Shown: positions 44,765-53,307 of the stretch, piece by piece
Position numbering within the stretch: position 1 is the first letter of the stretch
Layout of the letters: each line of letters starts with the position of its first letter
Source: Paragemmobacter kunshanensis
Lineage (GTDB): Bacteria > Pseudomonadota > Alphaproteobacteria > Rhodobacterales > Rhodobacteraceae
Assembly: GCF_011059185.1 (NCBI RefSeq)
Contig: NZ_JAALFE010000008.1
Span: 1 to 64,000 of the forward strand
Length of the DNA stretch: 64,000 nucleotides
Direction of reading: 5' to 3'
Notes under the pieces: generated by a model
The model's database searches: none
What the model saw: only the letters and a program-made list of their open reading frames with translations
What the model was told of the DNA's origin: nothing
Translations under genes and position numbers: made by a program

Positions 44765-46614
44765 ACCTTGCCCGCAGCCTTGGCAATGCGATTGATGCCT
44801 TCCGCCCCGCCGATGCCCCCCCGCCCGAGAGGCTGGGGAAATTCTTCCTCTGGTCCCTCTCCGGCTCCTGGCCCGCGCTCATCGTCGCAGGCATCCTGTC
44901 CTCGCTGGCGGGGGTCACCGAAGTCGTCTCTGCCCTCATCCTCGGCTGGGTGATCGACGCGGCGCTGGCCTCCGGCCCGGCGAATTTCCTGTCGGATCAC
45001 TGGCCGCTGATCGCCACCTTCATCCTGTTCTACATGGTCCTGCGCCCGCTGGCCTTTGGCGTTTCGGCGGCGTCGAACTCCATCATCATCGGTCCCAATG
45101 TCCTGCCCCTCGTCCTGTCGCGCCTGCACCGCTGGACGCTGGGCCAGGCCGTCACCTTCTTCGACAACGATTTCGCAGGCCGCATCGCCACCAAACAGAT
45201 GCAGGCCGCCCGCGCCGTCACCGATGTGGCAACCGAAGTCATCAACACCGTCTGCTTCGCGCTGGCCTCCGTCATCGGATCGGTCGTCTTCCTGCTGGCC
45301 ATCGACAACCGCATCGCGCTGGCGCTTGCCGTCTGGCTGTTGGCCTATGTCCTGCTGATCCGCTTCTTCATGCCCCGCGTGCGCGTCAATTCCGCCGCCC
45401 GCGCCTCCAGCCGCGCGATGGTTTCGGGCCAGGTCGTCGACACCATCACCAACATCAAGACCGTCAAGCTCTTCGCCCATGCCGCATTCGAGGACAAGGT
45501 CGCCCTGAAATCCATGGAGGTCTTCCGCGAAAGATCCCTCGAATTCGGCGTCATCTCCACCTGGTTCCGCTTTTCCCTGATGACGCTGGCGGGGGTGCTG
45601 CCCATCCTTCTGATCGGCGGCGCGGTCCTGCTGTGGATGCAGGGTGCCTCTACCGCAGGCGACATCGCCGCCTCCGGCGCCATCGCCATGCGCATCGCGC
45701 AGATGTCGGGCTGGGTCAGCTTCACCCTCATGTCGATCTATACCTCGGTCGGCGAAGTCGAAGACGGCATGAAAACCCTCGCCATCCCGCACGCCCTGGC
45801 CGATGCGCCCGATGCCCACGAACTGCCCCCGATCAAGGGCGAGATCACCTTCGACCACGCCAGCTTCGCCTATGGCCGCCAGCGCGGCGGGGTCCGCGAT
45901 ATCGCCCTGACGATCCGCGCAGGCGAAAAGCTGGGCATCGTCGGGGCCTCCGGCGCGGGGAAATCCTCGCTCGTCTCGCTGCTGCTCAGGCTCTATGACA
46001 CCGAATCCGGCAATGTTCGGGTCGATGGCCACGATGTCCGCACCGTCACGCAAGAAAGCCTCCGCCGCCAGATCGGGATGGTCACGCAGGAAACCGCGAT
46101 GTTCAACCGATCTGCCCGTGACAACATCGCCTATGGCAAGCCGGGCGCGACGATGGACGAAATCATCGCCGCCGCGAAGGCCGCCGAGGCGCATGATTTC
46201 ATCACGAACATGGCCGATCACCAGGGGCGCAAGGGCTATGACGCCTTCCTTGGCGAACGCGGCGTCAAACTGTCGGGCGGCCAGCGCCAGCGCATCGCCC
46301 TTGCCCGCGCCTTCCTCAAGGACGCCCCCATCCTCGTGCTGGACGAAGCCACCTCTGCGCTGGATTCGGAGGTCGAGGCCAGCATCCAGGAAGCGCTTTC
46401 CCGCGTCATGCAGGGCAAGACGGTGCTGGCCATCGCGCACCGCCTCTCCACCATTTCCGCCATGGATCGCATCGTGGTTCTTGACGATGGCCAGATCGTC
46501 GAGGAAGGCACCCATGATGCCCTTCTCGCCAAGGGCGGGCTCTATGCGCGCTACTGGAACCGCCAATCCGGCGGCTTCATCGGCACGGATGACGAAAAGG
46601 AAGCGGCCGAGTGA
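44761..46614 (+). CDS. ABC exporter half-transporter, second of a pair
   Basis: A 617-residue half-transporter with the same layout as its upstream neighbour and clear sequence similarity to it, consistent with an ancient duplication. Walker A is GASGAGKSSLVSLLLRL, signature LSGGQRQRIALARAF, Walker B ILVLDEATSALD. Both nucleotide-binding sites look intact, so neither half is obviously degenerate. Its stop overlaps the start of the methyltransferase gene. Substrate unknown. Confidence 0.9.
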   Translation: MNLARSLGNAIDAFRPADAPPPERLGKFFLWSLSGSWPALIVAGILSSLAGVTEVVSALILGWVIDAALASGPANFLSDHWPLIATFILFYMVLRPLAFGVSAASNSIIIGPNVLPLVLSRLHRWTLGQAVTFFDNDFAGRIATKQMQAARAVTDVATEVINTVCFALASVIGSVVFLLAIDNRIALALAVWLLAYVLLIRFFMPRVRVNSAARASSRAMVSGQVVDTITNIKTVKLFAHAAFEDKVALKSMEVFRERSLEFGVISTWFRFSLMTLAGVLPILLIGGAVLLWMQGASTAGDIAASGAIAMRIAQMSGWVSFTLMSIYTSVGEVEDGMKTLAIPHALADAPDAHELPPIKGEITFDHASFAYGRQRGGVRDIALTIRAGEKLGIVGASGAGKSSLVSLLLRLYDTESGNVRVDGHDVRTVTQESLRRQIGMVTQETAMFNRSARDNIAYGKPGATMDEIIAAAKAAEAHDFITNMADHQGRKGYDAFLGERGVKLSGGQRQRIALARAFLKDAPILVLDEATSALDSEVEASIQEALSRVMQGKTVLAIAHRLSTISAMDRIVVLDDGQIVEEGTHDALLAKGGLYARYWNRQSGGFIGTDDEKEAAE

Positions 46615-47831
46615 AACTGCTGATCGACCGTCTCGGCCACCTTGGCGATGGCATCGCCAAGGGCCCCGAAGGCCCCATCTACATCCCCGGCCTGCTGCCG
46701 GGCGAAGAAGTCGAAGGCACGATCCAAGGCGACCGCCTGCTGGATCCCCGCATCGTCACGCCCTCGCCTGATCGCAAGAAACCCCCATGCCCCCATGCCC
46801 GCAGCTGCGGCGGCTGCCTGATGCAGCATGCCTCCGATGCCTTCGTGACCGAATGGAAGGAAGGCATCGTCAAGGGCGCGCTGGCGGGGCAGGGGCTGGA
46901 TGCCCCCTTCCGCCCCACCCATACCTCGCCCCCCAATTCCCGCCGCCGCGCCACGCTGGCGGCGCGGAAAACCAAGGGCGGCGCGCTGATCGGCTTTCAC
47001 GCGCGTGGGTCTGACCTGATCATCCCCGTCCCGGGCTGCCACCTCCTGCACCCAGACCTTCTCGCCACCCTCCCCGCGCTGGAATCGCTTACCCGCGCGG
47101 GCGGTTCGCGCAGCACCGAACTCGCCCTCACCGTCACGCGCAGCCTTGCAGGCCCCGATGTCGCCGTGACAGGCGGCAAGGAACTTGACGCCACCCTTCG
47201 CATGGATCTGGCACGCATCGCCGAATCCCACGGCCTTTCCCGGCTGACATGGGATGGCGAAACCGTCGCGCTGCGCGCCGCCCCCATGCAGCGCTTCGGC
47301 AAGGCGCTGGTCGCCCCGCCGCCCGGTGCCTTCCTTCAGGCCACCGCCGAAGGCGAAGCGGCCCTTCTCTCCGCCGTGGCCGACGCCATCGCGGGCGCAA
47401 GGCGCATCGTGGATCTCTTCGCAGGTTGCGGCACCTTCGCCCTTCCCCTTGCCGAACAGGCCGAGGTTCACGCCCTCGAAGGCGAACCCGCCATGACCGC
47501 GGCGCTGGAAAAGGCCTGGCGCGCCACGCCGGGGCTGAAGAAGGTCATCGCCGAAACCCGCGATCTGTTCCGCCGCCCGCTGGAGCCTGACGAATTCAAG
47601 GGGATCGACGCCGTGGTGATCGACCCGCCAAGGGCCGGGGCCGAGGCGCAGTTCGCCACCCTTGCCCGCAGCGATGTTCCCGTGATCGCCGCCGTCTCCT
47701 GCAACCCGGCCACCTTTGCCCGGGATGCGCGGATGCTGGTTCAGGCGGGCTGGCATCTGGATTGGGTGCAGGTCGTGGATCAGTTCCGCTGGTCGGCGCA
47801 TGTCGAACTTGTCGCCCGCCTGTCGCGATGA
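46611..47831 (+). CDS. RNA (uracil-5-)methyltransferase, RlmC/RlmD/TrmA family
   Basis: A 406-residue protein starting with GTG inside the stop of the ABC gene (GTGA). An N-terminal TRAM-like segment is followed by iron-sulfur cysteines in CPHARSCGGCLMQH, then the SAM site VDLFAGCGTFALPLA, VVIDPPRAGAEAQ and the catalytic Cys in SCNPATFARD. The presence of the Fe-S motif favours RlmD/RlmC over TrmA, but the exact target base in 23S rRNA or tRNA cannot be set from sequence alone. Confidence 0.9.
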   Translation: MKLLIDRLGHLGDGIAKGPEGPIYIPGLLPGEEVEGTIQGDRLLDPRIVTPSPDRKKPPCPHARSCGGCLMQHASDAFVTEWKEGIVKGALAGQGLDAPFRPTHTSPPNSRRRATLAARKTKGGALIGFHARGSDLIIPVPGCHLLHPDLLATLPALESLTRAGGSRSTELALTVTRSLAGPDVAVTGGKELDATLRMDLARIAESHGLSRLTWDGETVALRAAPMQRFGKALVAPPPGAFLQATAEGEAALLSAVADAIAGARRIVDLFAGCGTFALPLAEQAEVHALEGEPAMTAALEKAWRATPGLKKVIAETRDLFRRPLEPDEFKGIDAVVIDPPRAGAEAQFATLARSDVPVIAAVSCNPATFARDARMLVQAGWHLDWVQVVDQFRWSAHVELVARLSR

Positions 47832-47932
47832 CGAATCCGTGAGATGCCCCTGCAAAAGGCTGGCTAGGCAGATCGCCCGAATTCCTCTATTGCCCGCTCA
47901 ACAACCGCGAAAAGCGATGGGCAGGCAAGGCG

Positions 47933-48430
47933 ATGCGATTTCTGAAGGTTATCCTGTTTCTCTTTCTGGCACTGGCCGTCACGGCCTGCGGCCCGAAATC
48001 CAAGTTCCTGCGCTATAACGGCCCCGAGGTGACCTCGGTTCAGGTCCACAAGGCCGCGCGCAAGATGTATCTGCTGCACAATGGCAAGGTGCTGGAATCC
48101 TTCGATGTGGCCCTGGGCTTTGCGCCCGAAGGGCACAAGCAGTTCGAAGGCGATGGCAAGACGCCCGAGGGCACCTATTACATCACCCACCGCAACCCGA
48201 ATTCCGCCTTCCACCTGTCGCTGGGCATTTCCTATCCCAATGTCCGGGATGTGGAATTCGCCAAGGCGGCGGGCAAGCCGCCGGGGGGCGATATCTTCAT
48301 CCATGGCGGCCCGCGCCGCCCCGTCGCCCGCCGCGACTGGACGGAAGGCTGTATCGCCGTGACGAATGAAGAGATGGAAGTGATCTATTCCATGGTCAAG
48401 CCGGGCACCGTGATCCACGTCCTGCCCTGA
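47933..48430 (+). CDS. L,D-transpeptidase lipoprotein (YkuD domain)
   Basis: A 165-residue protein with a lipoprotein signal (LALAVTAC) and a YkuD domain: VQVHKAARKMYLLHNGKVL, DGKTPEGTYYITHRN, and the catalytic HGGPRRP ... DWTEGCIAVTNEEM with His and Cys. L,D-transpeptidases form 3-3 peptidoglycan crosslinks or attach proteins. A bidirectional terminator follows. A second, Tat-type L,D-transpeptidase lies 0.8 kb downstream. Confidence 0.9.
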   Translation: MRFLKVILFLFLALAVTACGPKSKFLRYNGPEVTSVQVHKAARKMYLLHNGKVLESFDVALGFAPEGHKQFEGDGKTPEGTYYITHRNPNSAFHLSLGISYPNVRDVEFAKAAGKPPGGDIFIHGGPRRPVARRDWTEGCIAVTNEEMEVIYSMVKPGTVIHVLP

Positions 48431-48442
48431 TCGGCGCATGAA

Positions 48443-48464
48443 AAAAGGGCCGAAAGGCCCTTTT
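48443..48464. terminator. Bidirectional intrinsic terminator
   Basis: AAAAGGGCC and GGCCCTTTT pair around the stable tetraloop GAAA, with A-tract on one side and T-tract on the other. It serves the two convergent genes, the L,D-transpeptidase lipoprotein and the CAP-domain lipoprotein. Confidence 0.9.
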
Positions 48465-48489
48465 CCTTCCGCGCCGGTCGGGCCCCGCC

Positions 48490-49038
48490 TCAGGCGGCGG
48501 GAATGACCCCCATCTGCTGCGTGCCGGTGACCAGCGTCCACCAGATCTTTCCGTTCGGCTCCTGGAACCAGGCAAAGCCCAGATCCGTCGCCGCCGGATC
48601 CAGAACCACACCGCGCATGTCGGGCGATTCCATCCAGGTGGCCAGCGTTTCCAGTTCCGTCTCGAAGGTCTCCGAGATCAGCTCGCCCAGCAACTTGCCC
48701 TGGTATCCCACACGGCGCACCCGCTCCAGCGGCGAAGATCCGTCCGAACCGAAATGCCAGGGCCGGTTCTGCACCGACATGTCGCGCGAATGCGTGGCCG
48801 CCGCAGCGTTCAACTGCGCGTTCAGCGTAAGCGGCCGCATCCCCCGCGCTGATCGCAGCGCATTGACCGAATCCAGCAACCGATACTCGATCGTGCCCGC
48901 GCCCTGCGCCTGGATGTTATAGACCTGCGGCAGCGGCTTGCCGTCGGGGCCAAGTTTCGGCCCGGCGCCCATGCTGGGCATGCAGGCCGACAGCAGGGCC
49001 GAGGCTCCGGCCATCATCAGCATCACTCGTCTGTTCAT
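48490..49038 (-). CDS. CAP-domain lipoprotein (SCP/PR-1-like)
   Basis: A 182-residue protein with a lipobox (LLSAC) and a CAP domain: VNALRSARGMRPLTLNAQLNAAAATHSRDM, GELISETFETELETLATWMESPDMRGVVLDP, and FAWFQEPNGKIWWTLVTG. CAP proteins are extracytoplasmic; bacterial members have no single known activity. It lies between the two L,D-transpeptidases, which suggests an envelope role. Confidence 0.88.
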   Translation of the reverse strand: MNRRVMLMMAGASALLSACMPSMGAGPKLGPDGKPLPQVYNIQAQGAGTIEYRLLDSVNALRSARGMRPLTLNAQLNAAAATHSRDMSVQNRPWHFGSDGSSPLERVRRVGYQGKLLGELISETFETELETLATWMESPDMRGVVLDPAATDLGFAWFQEPNGKIWWTLVTGTQQMGVIPAA

Positions 49039-49250
49039 TCCCGTCTGCCCCCATGGCGCGCTTGCGCCGGTCCGTCGCCCTGCTGTCTAGCGAAACCGCC
49101 CCGACAGTTCAAATCCATCTCGTGCGGACCGGCCAAAACCGCAACCCTTCGCCGATTGACATGTCTTTGATTTGCCGAAACCCGCGAAAAACGCTATCAG
49201 GCCACGAAAAGGCGCCGCGTGGCGCCCAGACCGCAAGAGGCAAGCAGAGA

Positions 49251-49853
49251 ATGAATTCCGACAGCAAGATCAGGCTGAATCGCCGTCATTTCGTCGCCGG
49301 GGCCGCGGTGGCGCTGGGCGCGGGCGCCGTGCCCGCCTTCGGCATGGAAGGCTCCACCGAAATGCTGCCCGGCGCGTCCAGTTCCGTGCGCAACAACGCC
49401 TCCAGCTTCCGGATGCTGGACTGGCAATCCTATTTCGACAATACCCGCAACGGCGCGATCCTTGTCGATCTCACCTCGCGCGCGCTGCATTTCTGGTCGG
49501 AAGACCAGACGATCTATCGCCTCTATCCCACCTCCGTCCCGCTGTCCGAGGATCTTACCCGCCGCGGCCGCACGGAAGTGGTGCAAAAGGTCGTGGCCCC
49601 GTCCTGGCGGCCCACGCCCGCGATGCGCGAAAGAAATCCCGAATGGCCCGAGGTGGTGGAAGGCGGCGCACCCGACAACCCCTTGGGAACCCACGCGCTT
49701 TACCTGTCCTGGACCTATTACCGCATCCACGGCACCCATGACACGCGCAAGATCGGCCGCCGCTCTTCGAATGGCTGCGTCGGGCTCTACAACGAACATA
49801 TCCAGGAATTGTTCGGGATGACGAAAGTCGGTACGCAGGTGTTGCTAATTTGA
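49251..49853 (+). CDS. L,D-transpeptidase with Tat-type signal (ErfK/YbiS family)
   Basis: The start MNSDSKIRLNRRHFVAGAAVALGAGA (49251) shows a twin-arginine signal with NRRHFV, so the protein is likely exported folded. The YkuD domain carries GAILVDLTSRALHFWSEDQTIY, NPLGTHALYLSW and the catalytic HGTHDTRKIGRRSSNGCVGL. It gives 200 residues. It is the second L,D-transpeptidase in this segment and reads rightward toward the 59-residue gene. Confidence 0.9.
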   Translation: MNSDSKIRLNRRHFVAGAAVALGAGAVPAFGMEGSTEMLPGASSSVRNNASSFRMLDWQSYFDNTRNGAILVDLTSRALHFWSEDQTIYRLYPTSVPLSEDLTRRGRTEVVQKVVAPSWRPTPAMRERNPEWPEVVEGGAPDNPLGTHALYLSWTYYRIHGTHDTRKIGRRSSNGCVGLYNEHIQELFGMTKVGTQVLLI

Positions 49854-49883
49854 CGAAATGCGCACGAACCGAGGGTTTCGCAA

Positions 49884-49918
49884 AAGCAGCAAGTTGCATT
49901 CCGTGAAGGTTGCTGCTT
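49884..49918. repeat. 9-bp inverted repeat after the Tat L,D-transpeptidase gene
   Basis: AAGCAGCAA (49884-49892) and TTGCTGCTT (49910-49918) are perfect inverted arms around a 17-base loop, in the 145-base gap ahead of the 59-residue gene. It may end transcription of the upstream gene or regulate the downstream one. Confidence 0.45.
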
Positions 49919-49998
49919 AACAGAAATCACGAGGAATATCTTGGGTGCATGCCGTCGCCTCTGCAACATTCGGCGTCATGCGATAACTGGAGGTTACT

Positions 49999-50178
49999 AT
50001 GAAGAAACTTGCGCTCGCTGCCGCTCTGACGGTTGCCGCCTCGACCGCCTTCGCCGGCGGCATGGCCGAACCGGTGATGGAGCCGGAAGTTGTGGAAGCG
50101 AACACCTCGTCGTCCGCTGGCGGCATCGTTGTTCCGCTGCTGCTCCTGCTGGTCATCGCGGCTGCTGCCTCGAACTGA
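49999..50178 (+). CDS. Small 59-residue secreted or membrane-anchored peptide
   Basis: A short gene with a strong TGGAGG ribosome site and its own strong terminator. The product begins MKKLALAAALTVAASTAFAGG, a signal peptide with AFA cleavage site, continues with an acidic Pro/Glu segment (AEPVMEPEVVEAN), a Ser/Gly hinge and a hydrophobic helix GIVVPLLLLLVIAAAA. The mature peptide would be ~40 residues, anchored by its C-terminal helix. Small proteins of this plan are common in Rhodobacteraceae; function unknown. Confidence 0.75.
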   Translation: MKKLALAAALTVAASTAFAGGMAEPVMEPEVVEANTSSSAGGIVVPLLLLLVIAAAASN

Positions 50179-50199
50179 TCTGTCGGATCACGACACAGG

Positions 50200-50231
50200 A
50201 AAGGGTCGGTGGGTTTCCCACCGACCCTTTT
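50200..50231 (+). terminator. Intrinsic terminator of the 59-residue gene
   Basis: A 14-bp stem (AAAGGGTCGGTGGG paired with CCCACCGACCCTTT) with a TTT loop is followed by further T and C. It lies between the small gene and the convergent hemH and, having A-runs on the other side, may work in both directions. Confidence 0.9.
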
Positions 50232-50269
50232 CCTTTGTCCCGGCCGCCTGATGCGAAACCGGCCGCGCC

Positions 50270-51382
50270 TTAGCGCAGCCAGCCCGTCAGGTTCTCTTCG
50301 ATCACCGCGACCAGCGCCTCGATATGCGCGGCATCGTCGTTCAGGCAGGGGATATAGGTGAACACCTCGCCCCCCTCATGCTCGAACGCCTCGCGGATCT
50401 CGCCGTTGATCTCTTCCAGCGTCTCGATGCAATCCGCCGAAAAGGCCGGCGCGATCACCGCGATCTTCTTCTTCCCTTGTTTGGCGAGTTCCGCCACATG
50501 CTCCACCGTATAGGGGCGCAGCCATTCCTCGGGGCCAAAGACGGATTGGAAGGTCGTGTCGATCGACCCCTTCTCCCAACCCAGCCGTTCCCGCAACAGG
50601 CGCGAGGTCTTGGCACATTGGCAATGATAGGGATCGCCCGACATGAGGTAACGCTTCGGCATCCCGTGATAGGACGCGACAAGGACATCCGGCTTGTGAT
50701 CCAGCGCCGCATAGGCCCGTTCCACCGATTGCGCCAGCGCCTCGATATAGGCGGGATGTTCGAAATATTCCGGCACCGTCCGCACGGCGGGCTGGCGCTT
50801 TTCCTTCATCATCGCGCGAAAGAACTGATCATTCGCCGTGGCCGAAGTGGCCCCCGCGTAATGCGGATAAAGCGGGAAGAACAGCACCTTCTCGCATCCC
50901 GCCTCGACCATGGCGCGCACCTTCGACTCGGTCGATGGATTGCCATAGCGCATGCAGAAATCCACCATCACCTCATCGCCATGCCGCCCGGCCAGGGCCT
51001 CGGCGATCTTGCGGGTCTGGTCCTTGGTGATCGTCATCAGCGGGCTTTCGCCCTTTTCGTGATTCCAGATCAGCTTGTAATTCGCCCCCGAAGAGAAGGG
51101 CCGCTTCGACAGGATCACAAGCTGCAGCAGCGGCTGCCAGATCCAGGCCGAATAGTCGATCACCCGCTTGTCCGACAGGAATTCGTTCAGATAGCGCCGC
51201 ATCGACCAGTAGTCGTAATTGTCCGGCGTGCCCAGATTGGCCAGCAGAACCCCGATCTTCGCCCGGCGCACCGGCGGATGGTCGGCGGGGGCATGGGCCA
51301 GACGGCCCTCGCCGGGCGCGATCATCCCCGCGCCCGCCCCGTCCGGCGTGGCATCCGTGGTCATGGCCTTGGCATCCAGCAT
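50270..51382 (-). CDS. hemH: Ferrochelatase
   Basis: HemH inserts iron into protoporphyrin, completing heme. The 370-residue protein shows VLLANLGTPDNYDYWSMRRYLNEFLSD, FPLYPHYAGATSATA, SYHGMPKRYLMSGDPYHCQC with the catalytic His, and PAFSADCIETLEEI with the conserved acidic residues. The N-terminal ~40 residues are a loosely conserved extension. ATG 51382 has AGGGAA upstream; 51364 is an alternative. Together with hemJ and hemW in this window it represents late heme handling. Confidence 0.97.
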   Translation of the reverse strand: MLDAKAMTTDATPDGAGAGMIAPGEGRLAHAPADHPPVRRAKIGVLLANLGTPDNYDYWSMRRYLNEFLSDKRVIDYSAWIWQPLLQLVILSKRPFSSGANYKLIWNHEKGESPLMTITKDQTRKIAEALAGRHGDEVMVDFCMRYGNPSTESKVRAMVEAGCEKVLFFPLYPHYAGATSATANDQFFRAMMKEKRQPAVRTVPEYFEHPAYIEALAQSVERAYAALDHKPDVLVASYHGMPKRYLMSGDPYHCQCAKTSRLLRERLGWEKGSIDTTFQSVFGPEEWLRPYTVEHVAELAKQGKKKIAVIAPAFSADCIETLEEINGEIREAFEHEGGEVFTYIPCLNDDAAHIEALVAVIEENLTGWLR

Positions 51383-51440
51383 GACGGTTTCCCTGAATCC
51401 TGTGTATCAGCGCCGGGACATATAGGCTTATACGGTCGGG

Positions 51441-52268
51441 TCAACCATTCGGGTCAGTGTCACGAAGCCGCAATTCATCGGTTTTCAGCGCATCGGCAAG
51501 GCGACGCGCCGCCGAACCCGGGCGCAGCGGCTTTTGCTGGCTGTCATCGGGGGCCCATCCCGTCAGGCAGATGATCTCGAACTGGGCCGAAACGCGGCCA
51601 TCGGGCAGGCCGTGATGCCGCGCATAAAGCGCGGCCGCGCGGGCTATCACCGCCCGCCGCGTGGGCCGCCGCAGCCGCGCGGCCAGCGCGTTTCCCTCGC
51701 CCATCAGGCGCAGATCGCGGCAAAGCTGCCAGAAATCGGCATAAGTCACCGTTTTCGTGAAGCTGTCCGCCACCGGCAGGGCAAATCCGGCCCGCTGCAG
51801 CAATGCGCCCAGATCGCGGATCTCGGCCATGGGCAGCACGCGCGGCGACAGCCCGCCCGTCACCTCGGCCTCGGCCTCGGCAAGGCAGGCGCGCAAACCG
51901 GCCAGCGTCTGCCCGCCGAACAGAAACCCAAGAAACAGCCCGTCCGCCCGCAGTGCGCGGCGGGCCTGCACCAGTTGCCCCACCGGATCATTCGCCCAAT
52001 GCAGCCCCAGCGCATGGATCACCAGATCGTGACCGCCCGGTTGCAGATCCAGCACATCGTCATCCGGCACAAGCCTTGCCCCGGGCAGATCCCAAAGGCC
52101 GGGAAAAGGCGTGACCACGGCAATATCCGTAAAGGCCCTGTTAACCTCGATCAGTCTTTCCTGCACTTCCAGCACGACTTCCCGATGCAGGAACAGCGCA
52201 TCGCCCCGCGCGCGGGCGCGGTTGCGGATCAGGGCAGGGCGGTCGGTCAGGATCGGGGGCGTCTGCAT
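51441..52268 (-). CDS. Class I SAM-dependent methyltransferase (NDUFAF5/BioC-like group)
   Basis: A 275-residue protein. The N-terminus TDRPALIRNRARARGDALFLHREVVLEVQERLIEVNRAF is the one found in alphaproteobacterial homologues of mitochondrial NDUFAF5 and in BioC-like proteins. The SAM motif I is weakly conserved (VVTPFPG instead of a GxGxG loop), while HALGLHWANDPVGQLVQARRALRADGLFLGFLFGG is typical. Function unproven; roles in complex I assembly or biotin synthesis are both possible. It is divergent from the comF-like gene. Confidence 0.75.
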   Translation of the reverse strand: MQTPPILTDRPALIRNRARARGDALFLHREVVLEVQERLIEVNRAFTDIAVVTPFPGLWDLPGARLVPDDDVLDLQPGGHDLVIHALGLHWANDPVGQLVQARRALRADGLFLGFLFGGQTLAGLRACLAEAEAEVTGGLSPRVLPMAEIRDLGALLQRAGFALPVADSFTKTVTYADFWQLCRDLRLMGEGNALAARLRRPTRRAVIARAAALYARHHGLPDGRVSAQFEIICLTGWAPDDSQQKPLRPGSAARRLADALKTDELRLRDTDPNG

Positions 52269-52298
52269 GGCGCGGACCATGGGCAAGCGAGGTTTGGA

Positions 52299-53012
52299 AT
52301 GCAAGCACTGCTCCGGCTGATCTATCCGCCGCAATGCCTGTCCTGCGGGGCCGAGGTCGATACCGATTTCGCCCTCTGCCCCGCCTGCTGGCGGGATACG
52401 CCCTTCATCACCGGGCTGGTCTGCGATGGCTGCGGCACCCCCCTGCCGGGCGAGGAAAGCACCGCCGTCCATTGCGATGATTGCCTCACCCTGGCCCGGC
52501 CCTGGGATCAGGGCCGCGCGGCCCTGCTCTATCGTGACAAGGGGCGCGGCTTCGTGCTGTCGCTCAAGCACGGGGATCGCGGCGATCTCGCCCAACCCGC
52601 CGCGCGCTGGATGCATCGCGCCAGCGCGCCGATCCTGCGCCCCGGAATGATCGTGGCCCCCGTCCCGCTGCACTGGCTGCGCCTGCTCCGGCGGCGCTAC
52701 AACCAGTCGGCCCTGATCTCGGCGGCCTTCGCCCGGCTGGCCGGGCTGGACCACATCCCCGACCTGCTGATCCGCGCCCGCCGCACCCCCACGCAGGACG
52801 GCCGCGATCGCGATGGCCGCTTCCGCAATGTCACCGGGGCGATTCGTCTGCATCCCCGCCACGCGGCGCGGATCGCCGGGCGCGAGGTGCTGCTGATCGA
52901 CGATGTGATGACCAGCGGCGCCACCCTGGCCGCCGGGGCCGAGGCCTGCCTTGCGGCAGGCGCAAGCCGGGTATCCGTCTCGGTGCTGGCCCGCGTTGCG
53001 AAGGATGCCTAA
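52299..53012 (+). CDS. ComF-like phosphoribosyltransferase family protein
   Basis: A 237-residue protein with two N-terminal zinc-finger-like Cys pairs (PQCLSCG, CPACW, CDGCG, CDDC) and a C-terminal PRTase fold: APVPLHWLRLLRRRYNQSALI and the PRPP loop VLLIDDVMTSGATLAAGAEA. The family is named for competence protein ComFC; the bacterial role outside competence is unclear. grxC follows after 40 bases. Confidence 0.9.
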   Translation: MQALLRLIYPPQCLSCGAEVDTDFALCPACWRDTPFITGLVCDGCGTPLPGEESTAVHCDDCLTLARPWDQGRAALLYRDKGRGFVLSLKHGDRGDLAQPAARWMHRASAPILRPGMIVAPVPLHWLRLLRRRYNQSALISAAFARLAGLDHIPDLLIRARRTPTQDGRDRDGRFRNVTGAIRLHPRHAARIAGREVLLIDDVMTSGATLAAGAEACLAAGASRVSVSVLARVAKDA

Positions 53013-53052
53013 ATCCCTATAGTTCGGCGCAACGCCGCCAAGGATGCATCCC

Positions 53053-53307
53053 GTGAAACCTGTCGAGATCTATACAACCCCGATCTGCCCCTATTGCCTG
53101 GCCGCCAAGCGGCTGCTTTCGAAAAAGGGCGTCCCCTTCACCGAAATCGACGTCAGCCGCGATCCTTCCCTGCGCGAGAAGATGACCACCCGCGCCGGGG
53201 GCCGCCGCACCGTGCCGCAGATCTTCATCGGCGGCACCCATGTCGGCGGCTGCGACGATATCCACGCCCTCGATCACGCCGGCAAACTCGATCCGATGCT
53301 CGCCTGA
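53053..53307 (+). CDS. grxC: Glutaredoxin 3
   Basis: Dithiol glutaredoxin with active site CPYC in IYTTPICPYCLAAKRLL and the GSH-binding TVPQIFIGGTHVGGCDDIHAL. The start is set by the ribosome site: AAGGA at 53040-53044 lies 8 bases before GTG 53053, giving MKPVEIYTTP and 84 residues; an ATG at 53044 would overlap that site. Its stop overlaps the nitrilase start by one base. Confidence 0.95.
   Translation: MKPVEIYTTPICPYCLAAKRLLSKKGVPFTEIDVSRDPSLREKMTTRAGGRRTVPQIFIGGTHVGGCDDIHALDHAGKLDPMLA

Noticed and set aside
53044-53052. ATG 53044 as start of grxC
   Set aside because: It would lie within the AAGGA ribosome site; GTG 53053 is correctly spaced.
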